64,000 nt of DNA, from the NCBI GenBank assembly GCA_028279275.1, contig JANQOB010000006.1, positions 62,001 to 126,000 of the forward strand. The letters run 5' to 3'. The notes below the pieces were generated by a model. It did not search any database. It was not told where the DNA came from and saw only the letters and a list, made by a program, of their open reading frames with translations. Shown one piece after another: positions 35,427 through 45,314 of the stretch. The DNA comes from Gammaproteobacteria bacterium. Its GTDB lineage: Bacteria; Pseudomonadota; Gammaproteobacteria; UBA4575. Positions within the stretch are counted from its first letter, which is position 1. The number at the start of each line of letters is the position of its first letter. The position numbers and the translations under genes are program-made.

Positions 35427-36095
35427 TTATTCGTTAGCAAAGCCCAATAAATGCAACAGCGAAGTAAAAATATTATAGATACTTAGAAATATCCCTGTAG
35501 TGGCCAAGACGTAATTTGTTTCACCACCATTAATAATTCGGCTGGTGTCAAATAAGATGAAGCCACTAAACAGCATGATTACTGCGGCATTGATTGCAAG
35601 CCATAGTCCAGGCATTTGCAAGAAAATACCTGCAAAGGCTGCAAGTAGTACAATAATTAAGCCTGCAAATAAAAACCCACCTAGAAAACTGAAATCACGT
35701 TGTGTCGTCAATGCATAGCCTGATAGGCCTAGAAATATAGCAGCCGTTCCACCCATTGATGTGGCAATGAGTTCACCGCCATTCGCCATGCTTAAGTAGT
35801 GATTAAGTATGGGCCCTAATCCAAAACCAAGTAGGCCCGTAAATGCAAAAACGACTGCAACACCTGCGCCCGATTCAGCTGTTCGCGGTAGTACGAACCA
35901 AATAAGCGCCAAAGCGCCAAAAGTGCAGGCCAAACTCGCGCCATAACCAACATTCATAGTGGTAGAGACCATCGCCATTACAGCACTGAATATTAGTGTC
36001 AAAGACAACAATGCATAGGTATTGCGTAGCACTTTATTGGTTGATAAAGCGCTTTCACGTGCTATTTGTTTAGTAGAAAATTGAGAATCACTCAT
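35427..36095 (-). CDS. Bax inhibitor-1/YccA family membrane protein
   Basis: 222 residues from ATG 36095, with AAAGG about 8 bases upstream; an earlier GTG-type start adds only eight residues. Seven membrane helices are expected. The C-terminal FILFDTSRIINGGETNYVLATTGIFLSIYNIFTSLL has the family's Asp and Asn. E. coli YccA modulates the FtsH protease; BsYetJ is a pH-sensitive calcium leak. Confidence 0.93.
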   Translation of the reverse strand: MSDSQFSTKQIARESALSTNKVLRNTYALLSLTLIFSAVMAMVSTTMNVGYGASLACTFGALALIWFVLPRTAESGAGVAVVFAFTGLLGFGLGPILNHYLSMANGGELIATSMGGTAAIFLGLSGYALTTQRDFSFLGGFLFAGLIIVLLAAFAGIFLQMPGLWLAINAAVIMLFSGFILFDTSRIINGGETNYVLATTGIFLSIYNIFTSLLHLLGFANE

Positions 36096-36247
36096 GGATG
36101 ACCTTTCTCCTATATACAATTTATAGATACTATAGTTATTAACATAATGGTATTTTTAGCTAATTCAAGCCCAGATATTCTATATATTTAGACACTTCAA
36201 GGTATAGCAGTTCCCTACACCCTTCGGGTATGCTTGCCTGCTTATTT

Positions 36248-36335
36248 GGAGAGGTGGCAGAGTGGTCGAATGCGGTGGTCTTGAAAACCATTGACTCGCG
36301 AGGGTCCGGGGGTTCGAATCCCTCCCTCTCCGCCA
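36248..36335 (+). tRNA. tRNA-Ser (TGA)
   Basis: 88 bases: GGAGAGGTGGCAGAGTGG at the 5' end, anticodon TGA in CTTGAAA, a long variable arm, GGTTCGAATCC T-arm and encoded CCA at the end. Acceptor GGAGAGG pairs with CCTCTCC. Confidence 0.97.
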
Positions 36336-36340
36336 GATAC

Positions 36341-36371
36341 AAAAAAGCCTCCCTAAATGAGAGGTTTTTTT
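36341..36371 (+). terminator. Terminator of tRNA-Ser
   Basis: AAAAAAGCCTC and GAGGTTTTTTT pair around a short loop, starting 6 bases after the tRNA. A T-run of seven follows. Confidence 0.8.
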
Positions 36372-36415
36372 GTTTAATTTCATGTAGATATGGGATTAAT
36401 TTAAATTAAATTCAC

Positions 36416-36898
36416 TTAATCTCGAAAGTTATTAAATTGTAATGGTATGCCTAGCTTTGCATCTTTGAGCATACTCATGACATTCTGCAAATCGTCGCGC
36501 TTTTTTCCCGTTACTCTAAGCTTTTCACCTTGAATCGATGACTGAACTTTTAGCTTAGAATCTTTAATCAATTTGACCATTTTTTTGGCTGTTTCTTTAT
36601 CAATACCCTGCTTTAGCAGAATCGCTTGCCGTGCACGCATATTAGTCTCTTCTACTTTGCCTCGTTCTAAGCACAATACATCAATGCCCCGTTTAGCCAT
36701 TTTAGTAATTAAAATATCGTAGATTTGATCAAGCTGAAATTCCGACTCACCTTCAATGCGAAGATTTTCTCCTTCCTGTGTAACCTTAGCATCAGATCCT
36801 TTAAAGTCGTATCGGTTGGATATCTCACGATTGGCTTGGTCAATAGCATTACTAAGCTCATGAGAATCTACTTCGGAGACCGTATCAAATGAAGGCAT
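36416..36898 (-). CDS. yajQ: YajQ family nucleotide-binding protein
   Basis: 160 residues. It begins MPSFDTVSEVDSHELSNAIDQ and contains NRYDFKGSD and LRVTGKKRDDLQ, which are hallmarks of YajQ. Xanthomonas YajQ binds cyclic di-GMP and acts with a LysR regulator. It stands alone, divergent from the DUF423 gene 42 bases away. Confidence 0.96.
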   Translation of the reverse strand: MPSFDTVSEVDSHELSNAIDQANREISNRYDFKGSDAKVTQEGENLRIEGESEFQLDQIYDILITKMAKRGIDVLCLERGKVEETNMRARQAILLKQGIDKETAKKMVKLIKDSKLKVQSSIQGEKLRVTGKKRDDLQNVMSMLKDAKLGIPLQFNNFRD

Positions 36899-36940
36899 GG
36901 CGAAACTCTCCTACAAAAATATTTTTTCAGGCAAAATTGT

Positions 36941-37318
36941 ATGATGTCTAGATTAGCGATCCTTCTTGGAGCTGGCAATGCAGTCCTGGCCATTCTTCTA
37001 GGTGCATTTGCAGCACATGCCATAGAAAATAAATTAACTGCGCGTATGCAGGAGATATTCAATACAGCCGCAGACTATCATTTATATCATGCAATAGGAC
37101 TGGTACTGATTGGAGTATTAATCCATCAACATCCTAAAAATAAGTTTTTAACTGCTGCAACCTATCTAATGATTTTCGGGATCATTGTATTTTGTGGCAG
37201 TCTTTATGCACTTAGTTTGAGTGGTATCACCAAGTTTGGAATGATCACACCCATTGGAGGGCTAGCCTTTATTTCGGCGTGGCTTTGTGTATTCATGGCT
37301 TTTATTAAGCGGCCATAA
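36941..37318 (+). CDS. DUF423 family membrane protein
   Basis: 125 residues and four membrane helices. GAFAAHAIENKL near the N-terminus, YHLYHAIGLVLIG and TPIGGLAFISAWL are DUF423 motifs. Function unknown; E. coli YgdD is a member. Confidence 0.92.
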   Translation: MMSRLAILLGAGNAVLAILLGAFAAHAIENKLTARMQEIFNTAADYHLYHAIGLVLIGVLIHQHPKNKFLTAATYLMIFGIIVFCGSLYALSLSGITKFGMITPIGGLAFISAWLCVFMAFIKRP

Positions 37319-37369
37319 ATTAAGTTGACATTAAAATAATTGCTCTTGGCCTTTGTTAGAATCTGAATT

Positions 37370-37849
37370 TTACTGACAAACCTCAACTTGGTCTCCAACG
37401 CTAATGATTCCGCCTTTTTTAACAATTGCGTTCACTCCACCATGGGGGCGCATTGCATTGTAAGCCCCATATCCTAGTGCATTTTCCATCTTTGCACAGG
37501 GTGCGCAATTACCAGTAACTTCAAGCACAACATCATTAATTTTTAGAGTATGTTTAAGCAGTATGCTTAGGCATATTTTTGATACAACAATGTTTCTTCT
37601 CAAAATTGCAGGAGAAATGCTTTTATTTAGTAAAGACTCCATGACTTGTATGTACTCTTTCTGAATTATGGTTACCTGCCGTTTGCTGCCCAATCTTAGG
37701 GCAGCTTTATCACCTGCCAAACCATGCCCCGCTATGAGTTCTGCAGTTTTAACTTCTATTATTTCCCCGTTCCTGTGAGGTCTTAACCCAATCCATTCGA
37801 TCTCACCTGGCTGCTTAAAATGTGTTTTTAATTGGCTTATGGCAGACAT
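37370..37849 (-). CDS. MOSC domain protein
   Basis: 159 residues from ATG 37849. It shows GHGLAGDKA, RQVTIIQ, LRRNIVVS, and the Cys-containing GNCAPCAKMENALG, the site of MOSC domains that bind Mo-cofactor or carry sulfur (YiiM and MoaC/Mocs3-linked types). It may help detoxify N-hydroxylated bases or handle Moco. It ends near the sRNA gene predicted below. Confidence 0.88.
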   Translation of the reverse strand: MSAISQLKTHFKQPGEIEWIGLRPHRNGEIIEVKTAELIAGHGLAGDKAALRLGSKRQVTIIQKEYIQVMESLLNKSISPAILRRNIVVSKICLSILLKHTLKINDVVLEVTGNCAPCAKMENALGYGAYNAMRPHGGVNAIVKKGGIISVGDQVEVCQ

Positions 37850-37938
37850 AATCTTTTTTATGCAGGTCAAGCAAATTTACTTCTAAATCTACGTGATTAA
37901 ATATAAATAAAGCTGAGATCTCACTGAGAATCAGGTAG

Positions 37939-37966
37939 TTGCGTTTTGCAAATGAAATTATATACT
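37939..37966 (+). promoter_or_regulatory. Predicted sigma-70 promoter of the small RNA
   Basis: TTGCGT (37939-37944) and TATACT (37961-37966) with 16-base spacing. TATACT fits the -10 consensus in five of six bases. It faces plus, away from the MOSC gene, where there is no protein gene. Confidence 0.45.
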
Positions 37967-37972
37967 CGTGAA

Positions 37973-38097
37973 AGCTGTAGCTGTGCTAGACTTCAAAGAC
38001 TGGGTTTGATGTTATAAACCTAAACCGAGTCCCCAAACCTACGTTATTAATTTAATGTAGGTCCCGAAGCCAGCGTGCCCCAACCCACGCTGGCTTT

Positions 38098-38099
<2 letters not shown>
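37973..38099 (+). ncRNA. Predicted small RNA ending at serS
   Basis: About 127 bases from the predicted promoter to a strong terminator, with no credible gene inside. Two further hairpins are seen: GGTTT/AAACC (38003-38020) and CCTACGTTA/TAATGTAGG (38038-38061, one G-U pair). Single-stranded C-rich pieces (GTCCCCAAACC, GTCCCGAAG) might base-pair with G-rich ribosome binding sites. The 3' end overlaps the serS stop on the other strand. Start and family are unproven. Confidence 0.5.
38067..38099 (+). terminator. Strong Rho-independent terminator
   Basis: AAGCCAGCGTG (38067-38077) and CACGCTGGCTT (38086-38096) form a perfect 11-bp GC-rich stem with an 8-base loop, followed by five T on the plus strand. 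On the minus strand there is no T-run after it, so it belongs to a plus-strand transcript. Confidence 0.85.
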
Positions 38100-39770
<1,671 letters not shown>

Positions 39771-39881
39771 AATTTACCTTCCTTTTTTGCTGATGAATTT
39801 AGCTTGTATTCTGACGCGCATAGTACCAATCAATGTTATATTGCGATACATAGAAATGGTAATCGAACAATAATTCAATAA

Positions 39882-41348
39882 ATGTCCACCTCAATCTCTA
39901 CAGCCGACCTTTCACGCGAGTTTTGTAAAATTCTCCCTAGAGCTTCAGTTTTAGACAGAGAGGAACAACTTAAACCATATGAATGCGATGCGTTAACTGC
40001 ATATAGACAATTGCCTCGTTTAGCATTGCTACCCAGCACCAATGAAGAAATTCAAGCAATCGTAAATGTCTGCAGGCGATATGAAATTCCTATTGTTGCG
40101 CGTGGGGCAGGAACAAGTTTATCCGGCGGTGCCTTACCACATTCTGATGGTATTCTTCTCAATCTAGCCAAACTTAATAACATCCTCGAAATTGATCCTC
40201 ACAATCGCACCGCTACGGTACAACCGGGTGTACGAAATTTAGCAATTTCAGAAGCTGCTAAACCTTACGGTTTGTACTATGCGCCAGATCCTTCTTCGCA
40301 AATTGCCTGCACAATTGGAGGAAACATTGCAGAAAACTCTGGCGGGGTTCACTGCCTTAAATATGGTCTAACCATACATAATATCTTGGCACTTAAAATT
40401 TTAACTATCGAAGGTGAAATTTTAGAAATTGGTGGGAAAAATTTAGATTCTTCTGGATTTAATTTACTTTCATTGATGACCGGCTCAGAAGGCATGTTAG
40501 GGATTACATTGGAAGCTACAGTGAAACTCTTACCTCACCCACATGATCGAAAGGTGATGCTAGCCGCTTTTGATCAAATCCAAAACGCGGGTGATGCAGT
40601 GAATGGAATTATTTCAAACGGTGTTATACCTGCAGGGCTTGAGATGTTAGATCACCTGACTATTCAGGCCACTGAAATGTATTGCAGTCCCGGCTATCCA
40701 CCCAACGCTGCGGCAATTTTAATATGTGAACTCGATGGATATGACGAAGAACTTGAGGTTCAAGTAAAACGAGTATCCGATATTTTCCATTCACATCATG
40801 CTATCGAAGTACGTATCGCAAAAGATGAACAAGAAGCCGAGTTGCTTTGGCAGGGTCGCAAAGCTTCTTTCCCTGCTCTTGGAAATTTAACACCAGATTA
40901 CTATTGTATGGATGGGACCATACCCAGGAAACATCTGGCATTAGTCTTGGATAATATTAATAAACTTTCAGTCAAACATGGGTTACGTGTTGCCAACGTG
41001 TTTCATGCAGGCGATGGTAATTTACACCCTGTGATTTTATATGATGCAAATGTTCCTGGTGAGTTGGAAACAGCAGAAAAATTAGGTGGAGAAATATTAG
41101 AGCTATGTGTAGAAGTGGGCGGAACGATCACCGGCGAGCATGGTGTAGGAGTAGAAAAACTCAATCAAATGTGTGTGCAATTTTCTAATGCGGAACTTGA
41201 AACCTTCCTTGCAATTAAAAATGCATTAGATAAAAAACAACTCTTAAACCCTGGAAAAGCTGTTCCAACCCTACATCGTTGCGCTGAATTAGGCGCCATG
41301 CATGTACATCATGGAAAACTACCTCACCCCGAACTTCCACGGTTTTAG
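39882..41348 (+). CDS. glcD: Glycolate oxidase subunit GlcD
   Basis: 488 residues. FAD-binding PCMH domain (about 50-230) with VARGAGTSLSGGALP and GGNIAENSGGVHCLKYG; the C-terminal FAD-linked oxidase domain has VFHAGDGNLHP and GEHGVGVEK. It is the catalytic subunit of the glycolate dehydrogenase GlcDEF, turning glycolate to glyoxylate at the membrane. No glcC regulator is in the window. Confidence 0.96.
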   Translation: MSTSISTADLSREFCKILPRASVLDREEQLKPYECDALTAYRQLPRLALLPSTNEEIQAIVNVCRRYEIPIVARGAGTSLSGGALPHSDGILLNLAKLNNILEIDPHNRTATVQPGVRNLAISEAAKPYGLYYAPDPSSQIACTIGGNIAENSGGVHCLKYGLTIHNILALKILTIEGEILEIGGKNLDSSGFNLLSLMTGSEGMLGITLEATVKLLPHPHDRKVMLAAFDQIQNAGDAVNGIISNGVIPAGLEMLDHLTIQATEMYCSPGYPPNAAAILICELDGYDEELEVQVKRVSDIFHSHHAIEVRIAKDEQEAELLWQGRKASFPALGNLTPDYYCMDGTIPRKHLALVLDNINKLSVKHGLRVANVFHAGDGNLHPVILYDANVPGELETAEKLGGEILELCVEVGGTITGEHGVGVEKLNQMCVQFSNAELETFLAIKNALDKKQLLNPGKAVPTLHRCAELGAMHVHHGKLPHPELPRF

Positions 41349-41358
41349 TGATTTACGC

Positions 41359-42414
41359 ATGAATGATTATGCGCAAGAGATTGCAGATAAGATATTAACT
41401 GCTTATCAACAAAAACAACCATTAAAAATAACTTCTGGTAAAACAAAACAGTTTTACGGTAGAAAAATTAATGCTGAAATATTAAATGTGAAAAACCACT
41501 CAGGTGTCGTTGAGTATGAACCTTCGGAATTGTATATCACGGCTCGCAGTGGCACGCCATTAAGTGAGATTGAGCGAATAATTGACCATAAAAATCAAAT
41601 TTTACCATTTGAGCCTCCTCGTTTTGGCGCTTCTGCAACAATCGGTGGTACGGTAGCATGCGGTCTGTCTGGTCCACGACGTGCTTATAGTGGCAGTTTA
41701 AGTGATTGCATATTGGGTGCAGATGTAATTAATGGTAAAGGGGAACAATTACATTTTGGCGGCCGAGTCATGAAAAATGTAGCTGGTTATGATGTATCAA
41801 GGTTGATGTGTGGAGCTCTTGGAACATTGGGAGTGATAACATCCATCACTCTGCGTCTCTTACCCAAACCTGAAAATGAACAAACCATTACTTTTGAGAC
41901 GAGTTGCACGGAAGCAATCGAGAAAATGAACCAATGGGCAAATACTCCCTTACCTATATCAGCAACTTTCCATGATATGAATACTTTATATGTACGCTTA
42001 TCAGGATCACCTTCGACTATAAAATCAAGTGCCAAGGAAATGCAGGGAGAATTTATAGAAAAAAATGAAACATTCTGGGAAACAGTCAAAAAGCATAAGC
42101 ATCCTTTTTTTGACACAGAGTTACCTTTATGGCGAATATCAGTGCCTCCAAGCACTCCTGAATTGAATATACAAGGAGAATGCCTGATGGAATGGAGCGG
42201 TGCATTGAGGTGGTATGCTACGGATTCGGATGAAAGAGCTATCCGCACCGAAGTGGAACGTGTTGGTGGTCAAGCCACTTTATTTAAAGGGAATAGTACA
42301 CAAAATATTTTTCATCCTTTGTCTAAAGCATCTATGAAATTTCATAAACATCTCAAACAAGTTATGGACCCAGGCTATATTTTAAACCCAGGCAAAATGT
42401 TTGCCGAGCTCTAA
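41359..42414 (+). CDS. glcE: Glycolate oxidase subunit GlcE
   Basis: 351 residues from ATG 41359. An FAD-binding domain with ITSGKTKQFYG, FEPPRFGASATIGGTVACGLSGPRR and RVMKNVAGYDVSRLMCGALGTLG is diagnostic for GlcE. It ends LNPGKMF. It starts 10 bases after glcD. An in-frame start at 41302 would overlap glcD and is rejected because E. coli GlcE begins close to the chosen place. Confidence 0.94.
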   Translation: MNDYAQEIADKILTAYQQKQPLKITSGKTKQFYGRKINAEILNVKNHSGVVEYEPSELYITARSGTPLSEIERIIDHKNQILPFEPPRFGASATIGGTVACGLSGPRRAYSGSLSDCILGADVINGKGEQLHFGGRVMKNVAGYDVSRLMCGALGTLGVITSITLRLLPKPENEQTITFETSCTEAIEKMNQWANTPLPISATFHDMNTLYVRLSGSPSTIKSSAKEMQGEFIEKNETFWETVKKHKHPFFDTELPLWRISVPPSTPELNIQGECLMEWSGALRWYATDSDERAIRTEVERVGGQATLFKGNSTQNIFHPLSKASMKFHKHLKQVMDPGYILNPGKMFAEL

Positions 42415-42433
42415 AATAATTTCAGTCATACTC

Positions 42434-43663
42434 ATGCAAACTTCTTTCTCTTCAGATTTTATAAAATCTAAAGACGGCGAACGAGTAAATGAAATACTAC
42501 GCAGTTGTGTGCATTGTGGGTTTTGTAATGCAACTTGCCCTACTTATCAACTGACAGGAGATGAATTAGACGGTCCGCGCGGCCGTATCTATTTAATTAA
42601 AAACTTCTTTGAAGAACAGTCCAAACAAGATAATGACTCCACTTCCAATAATGAAATTGGTTTGAAACATATTGATCGTTGTCTAACATGCTTATCATGT
42701 GAAACCACATGCCCATCTGGCGTCAAGTATGGGGAATTAGTTGACATAGGCCGTAAACATATTAACTCAAATGTAAAACGCAATTTACTAGACAAACTCA
42801 AACGAAAGTTAATTATTAATTTCCTTTCAAATCCTAAAAAGAGTTCTTTTGTATTTGCATTGGCGAGAATGGCTAAACCCTTTCTACCGTCGCATTTGGC
42901 AAAAAAAGTACCTGCTAAAACGAAACAACTGAATCAACCAGAATTTAATTGCAAAAATCCTAAAAAACGCACTTTAACCATCGCTGGCTGTGTACAGGCA
43001 GCAACGGCTCCACAAATTAATCAAGCTGCCAAAAAGGCCTTAGCCAAGTCCAATATTCAATGTGATGACTCAGGCAGCAAATGCTGTGGTGCACTCGCAT
43101 TCCATTTGACAGACTTAGATAACGCCTATGCAACGATTCGAAGCAATATTGATGAGTGGTATGAAAAATTAAGCGTTAACTATGATAATTTAATAATAAC
43201 TTCAAGTGGTTGCAGCAGTTTTATCAAGCAATATGTAACAATCATGCAGGATGACTCTAACTACGCTGATAAAGCAAAGCACATCTCCGAACGCTGTCTT
43301 GATCTGGCTGAACTTGCTCCTGAATTAAATATAGAGAAAACGAATTCACCAGATAAAATCATCGCATTCCACAGTCCTTGTACTCTGCAACACGTACAAA
43401 AAATAAAAGGTAGTATCGAAAACAAACTCACTGACGCAGGCTTTCAATTAGTTGAGGTCCACAATTCACATATATGCTGTGGCTCTGCAGGCAGTTATTC
43501 TTTGCTTGAACCAGAATTATCCACTCAACTTCTCAACAATAAAATTTCTGAATTAGAGCGAAATCAACCAGACGTAATCGTCACAGCTAATATAGGATGT
43601 TTAATGCATCTACAATCAGCTTCAAAGGTTGCTGTTAAACACTGGGCTGAATTGCTTGTTTAA
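42434..43663 (+). CDS. glcF: Glycolate oxidase Fe-S subunit GlcF
   Basis: 409 residues from ATG 42434 (MQTSF, like E. coli GlcF MQT). Two 4Fe-4S motifs, CVHCGFCNATCP and CLTCLSCETTCP, and two CCG domains (SKCCGALAF, ICCGSAGSY) are present. It passes electrons from GlcDE to the quinone pool. It is the last gene of the glcDEF operon. Confidence 0.96.
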   Translation: MQTSFSSDFIKSKDGERVNEILRSCVHCGFCNATCPTYQLTGDELDGPRGRIYLIKNFFEEQSKQDNDSTSNNEIGLKHIDRCLTCLSCETTCPSGVKYGELVDIGRKHINSNVKRNLLDKLKRKLIINFLSNPKKSSFVFALARMAKPFLPSHLAKKVPAKTKQLNQPEFNCKNPKKRTLTIAGCVQAATAPQINQAAKKALAKSNIQCDDSGSKCCGALAFHLTDLDNAYATIRSNIDEWYEKLSVNYDNLIITSSGCSSFIKQYVTIMQDDSNYADKAKHISERCLDLAELAPELNIEKTNSPDKIIAFHSPCTLQHVQKIKGSIENKLTDAGFQLVEVHNSHICCGSAGSYSLLEPELSTQLLNNKISELERNQPDVIVTANIGCLMHLQSASKVAVKHWAELLV

Positions 43664-43675
43664 ATATTAGTATTT

Positions 43676-44875
43676 ATGGATACAGAATTAATAAACCTGA
43701 GTGTTTCTTCTTCTGAATCTATAATTTTTTCTATATTCATAATTTTTACCAGTGCAGCAATTTTAGCAACTATTGCTTTATTTGCTCGTCAAGCACTACT
43801 TGTTGCCTATATTGCTGTTGGAATTATATTAGGACCTTCGGTGTTAAATTTTGTACCTGACACAGAATTTTCCCGCCAAATTGCACAAGTAGGAATCATG
43901 TTTTTATTATTTTTGCTGGGTTTAAATCTACACCCACAAAAACTTCTTGCATCCCTTAAACAATCTACACTAGTTACTTTAATTGCTTCATTAGTTTTCG
44001 CATTTATTGGTTTTATAGCGGCTTGGCTTTTGGAATTATCCCGCATCGATCAATTAATCATTGCTGGTGCTTTTATGTTTTCAAGCACCATCATTGGTTT
44101 GAAACTATTGCCCACTACCGTGTTGCACCATCAGCATGTAGGCGAAATTATTATAAGCATTTTACTACTACAAGATATATTAGCGATTATTCTTTTATTA
44201 TTAATAGAAACACAAGGCACAAATACCAACACTCTCCACGCACTAGCAAAACTTTCACTTGCGTTACCTGGGCTTATTGCGTTTGCATTTATTGTGGAAC
44301 GTTTCATCATCATTAAATTGATGAGCAAATTCGATAAGATTAAAGAATATATTTTCTTGCTCGCAATCGGGTGGTGTTTAGGTATTGCAGAACTTGCACA
44401 TTTTATAGGCCTTTCTCATGAAACAGGTGCCTTTATAGCAGGAGTATCTATAGCTGTAGGACCTATTTCTTTTTATATTTCGGAAAGTTTAAAACCTATC
44501 CGAGACTTCTTTTTAGTAATTTTCTTTTTCTCACTAGGTGCAAGCTTAGATATAGGTATCGCTTGGGAATTAATAATACCCGCAACGATTACCTCTGTAG
44601 TTTTACTTCTTGTCAAACCTTATATATTTAAGTTACTTATTTATAAAAGCGGTGAGTCGAAGCAAGATGCGAATGAAATTGGTGTCCGACTTGGACAGCT
44701 TAGTGAGTTTTCATTACTACTTGGTTTTGTTGCATTAGGTGCAGGTGTAATCTCATTAGAAGCAGCAAATTTTATTCAAGTTTGCACAATTGTAAGCTTT
44801 ATACTTTCTACGTACTTGATCGTCCTAAAATACCCAACTCCTATTGCTATTTCAGATAAATTAAGGCGTGATTAA
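43676..44875 (+). CDS. Cation:proton antiporter, CPA2 (KefB/RosB-like)
   Basis: 399 residues with about twelve membrane helices. GIILGPSVLNFVPD, FLLFLLGLNLHPQKL and GAFIAGVSIA are typical of CPA2 Na/H exchangers. There is no TrkA-N regulatory domain after the helices. It starts 12 bases after glcF, so it may be co-transcribed with the glycolate genes. Ion specificity is unknown. Confidence 0.9.
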   Translation: MDTELINLSVSSSESIIFSIFIIFTSAAILATIALFARQALLVAYIAVGIILGPSVLNFVPDTEFSRQIAQVGIMFLLFLLGLNLHPQKLLASLKQSTLVTLIASLVFAFIGFIAAWLLELSRIDQLIIAGAFMFSSTIIGLKLLPTTVLHHQHVGEIIISILLLQDILAIILLLLIETQGTNTNTLHALAKLSLALPGLIAFAFIVERFIIIKLMSKFDKIKEYIFLLAIGWCLGIAELAHFIGLSHETGAFIAGVSIAVGPISFYISESLKPIRDFFLVIFFFSLGASLDIGIAWELIIPATITSVVLLLVKPYIFKLLIYKSGESKQDANEIGVRLGQLSEFSLLLGFVALGAGVISLEAANFIQVCTIVSFILSTYLIVLKYPTPIAISDKLRRD

Positions 44876-44896
44876 TGCAATTCCCAGGCAAACTAG

Positions 44897-45295
44897 ATGG
44901 GCTCCAGAATTAACTATATCGCGTTATTTATAATAGTGACTGTTGGCGTCGCTACTGGAAATCTCATTTCAAATTGGATAACTGCTGAATTCGTTGAATC
45001 CGAAGTCGAAAAAGCTACAAAAGCAATTTCCAAAGAAATCTCTACGCAAACTAAAGAAGTAGAACAAAAAGTTAAAATAGAACAGGAAAAACCAAAAATT
45101 CAAAAAATTACTAGTCAAGAGTATTTAATGAAGCAAAGAGAACTGGATGATACTGGAATCCGTCTAGCAAAAAAATGCAGCGAATGGCAAATCGCGCATA
45201 AAGATATGCAAACACAGACAAGTGAAAGAGGTATGAAAAAACACTGCGAAGAGTATAAAAACTATATTGAGACAGGCGTGTTACCAAATAATTAA
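44897..45295 (+). CDS. Single-helix membrane protein with coiled coil, hypothetical
   Basis: 132 residues. One N-terminal membrane helix (about 6-26) is followed by a charged coiled-coil region (EFVESEVEKATKAISKE to about 80) and a basic C-terminal end with two Cys (KKCSEW, KKHCEEY). It starts 21 bases after the antiporter and converges with rarA. Family not recognised. Confidence 0.75.
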   Translation: MGSRINYIALFIIVTVGVATGNLISNWITAEFVESEVEKATKAISKEISTQTKEVEQKVKIEQEKPKIQKITSQEYLMKQRELDDTGIRLAKKCSEWQIAHKDMQTQTSERGMKKHCEEYKNYIETGVLPNN

Positions 45296-45314
45296 TAATT
45301 TCAGATTAGCTTCA

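Noticed and set aside
36160..36383. Two minus-strand reading frames of 60-67 codons covering the tRNA-Ser
   Set aside because: Their sequence ([16 protein letters not shown]) is the well-known spurious translation of a tRNA-Ser gene.
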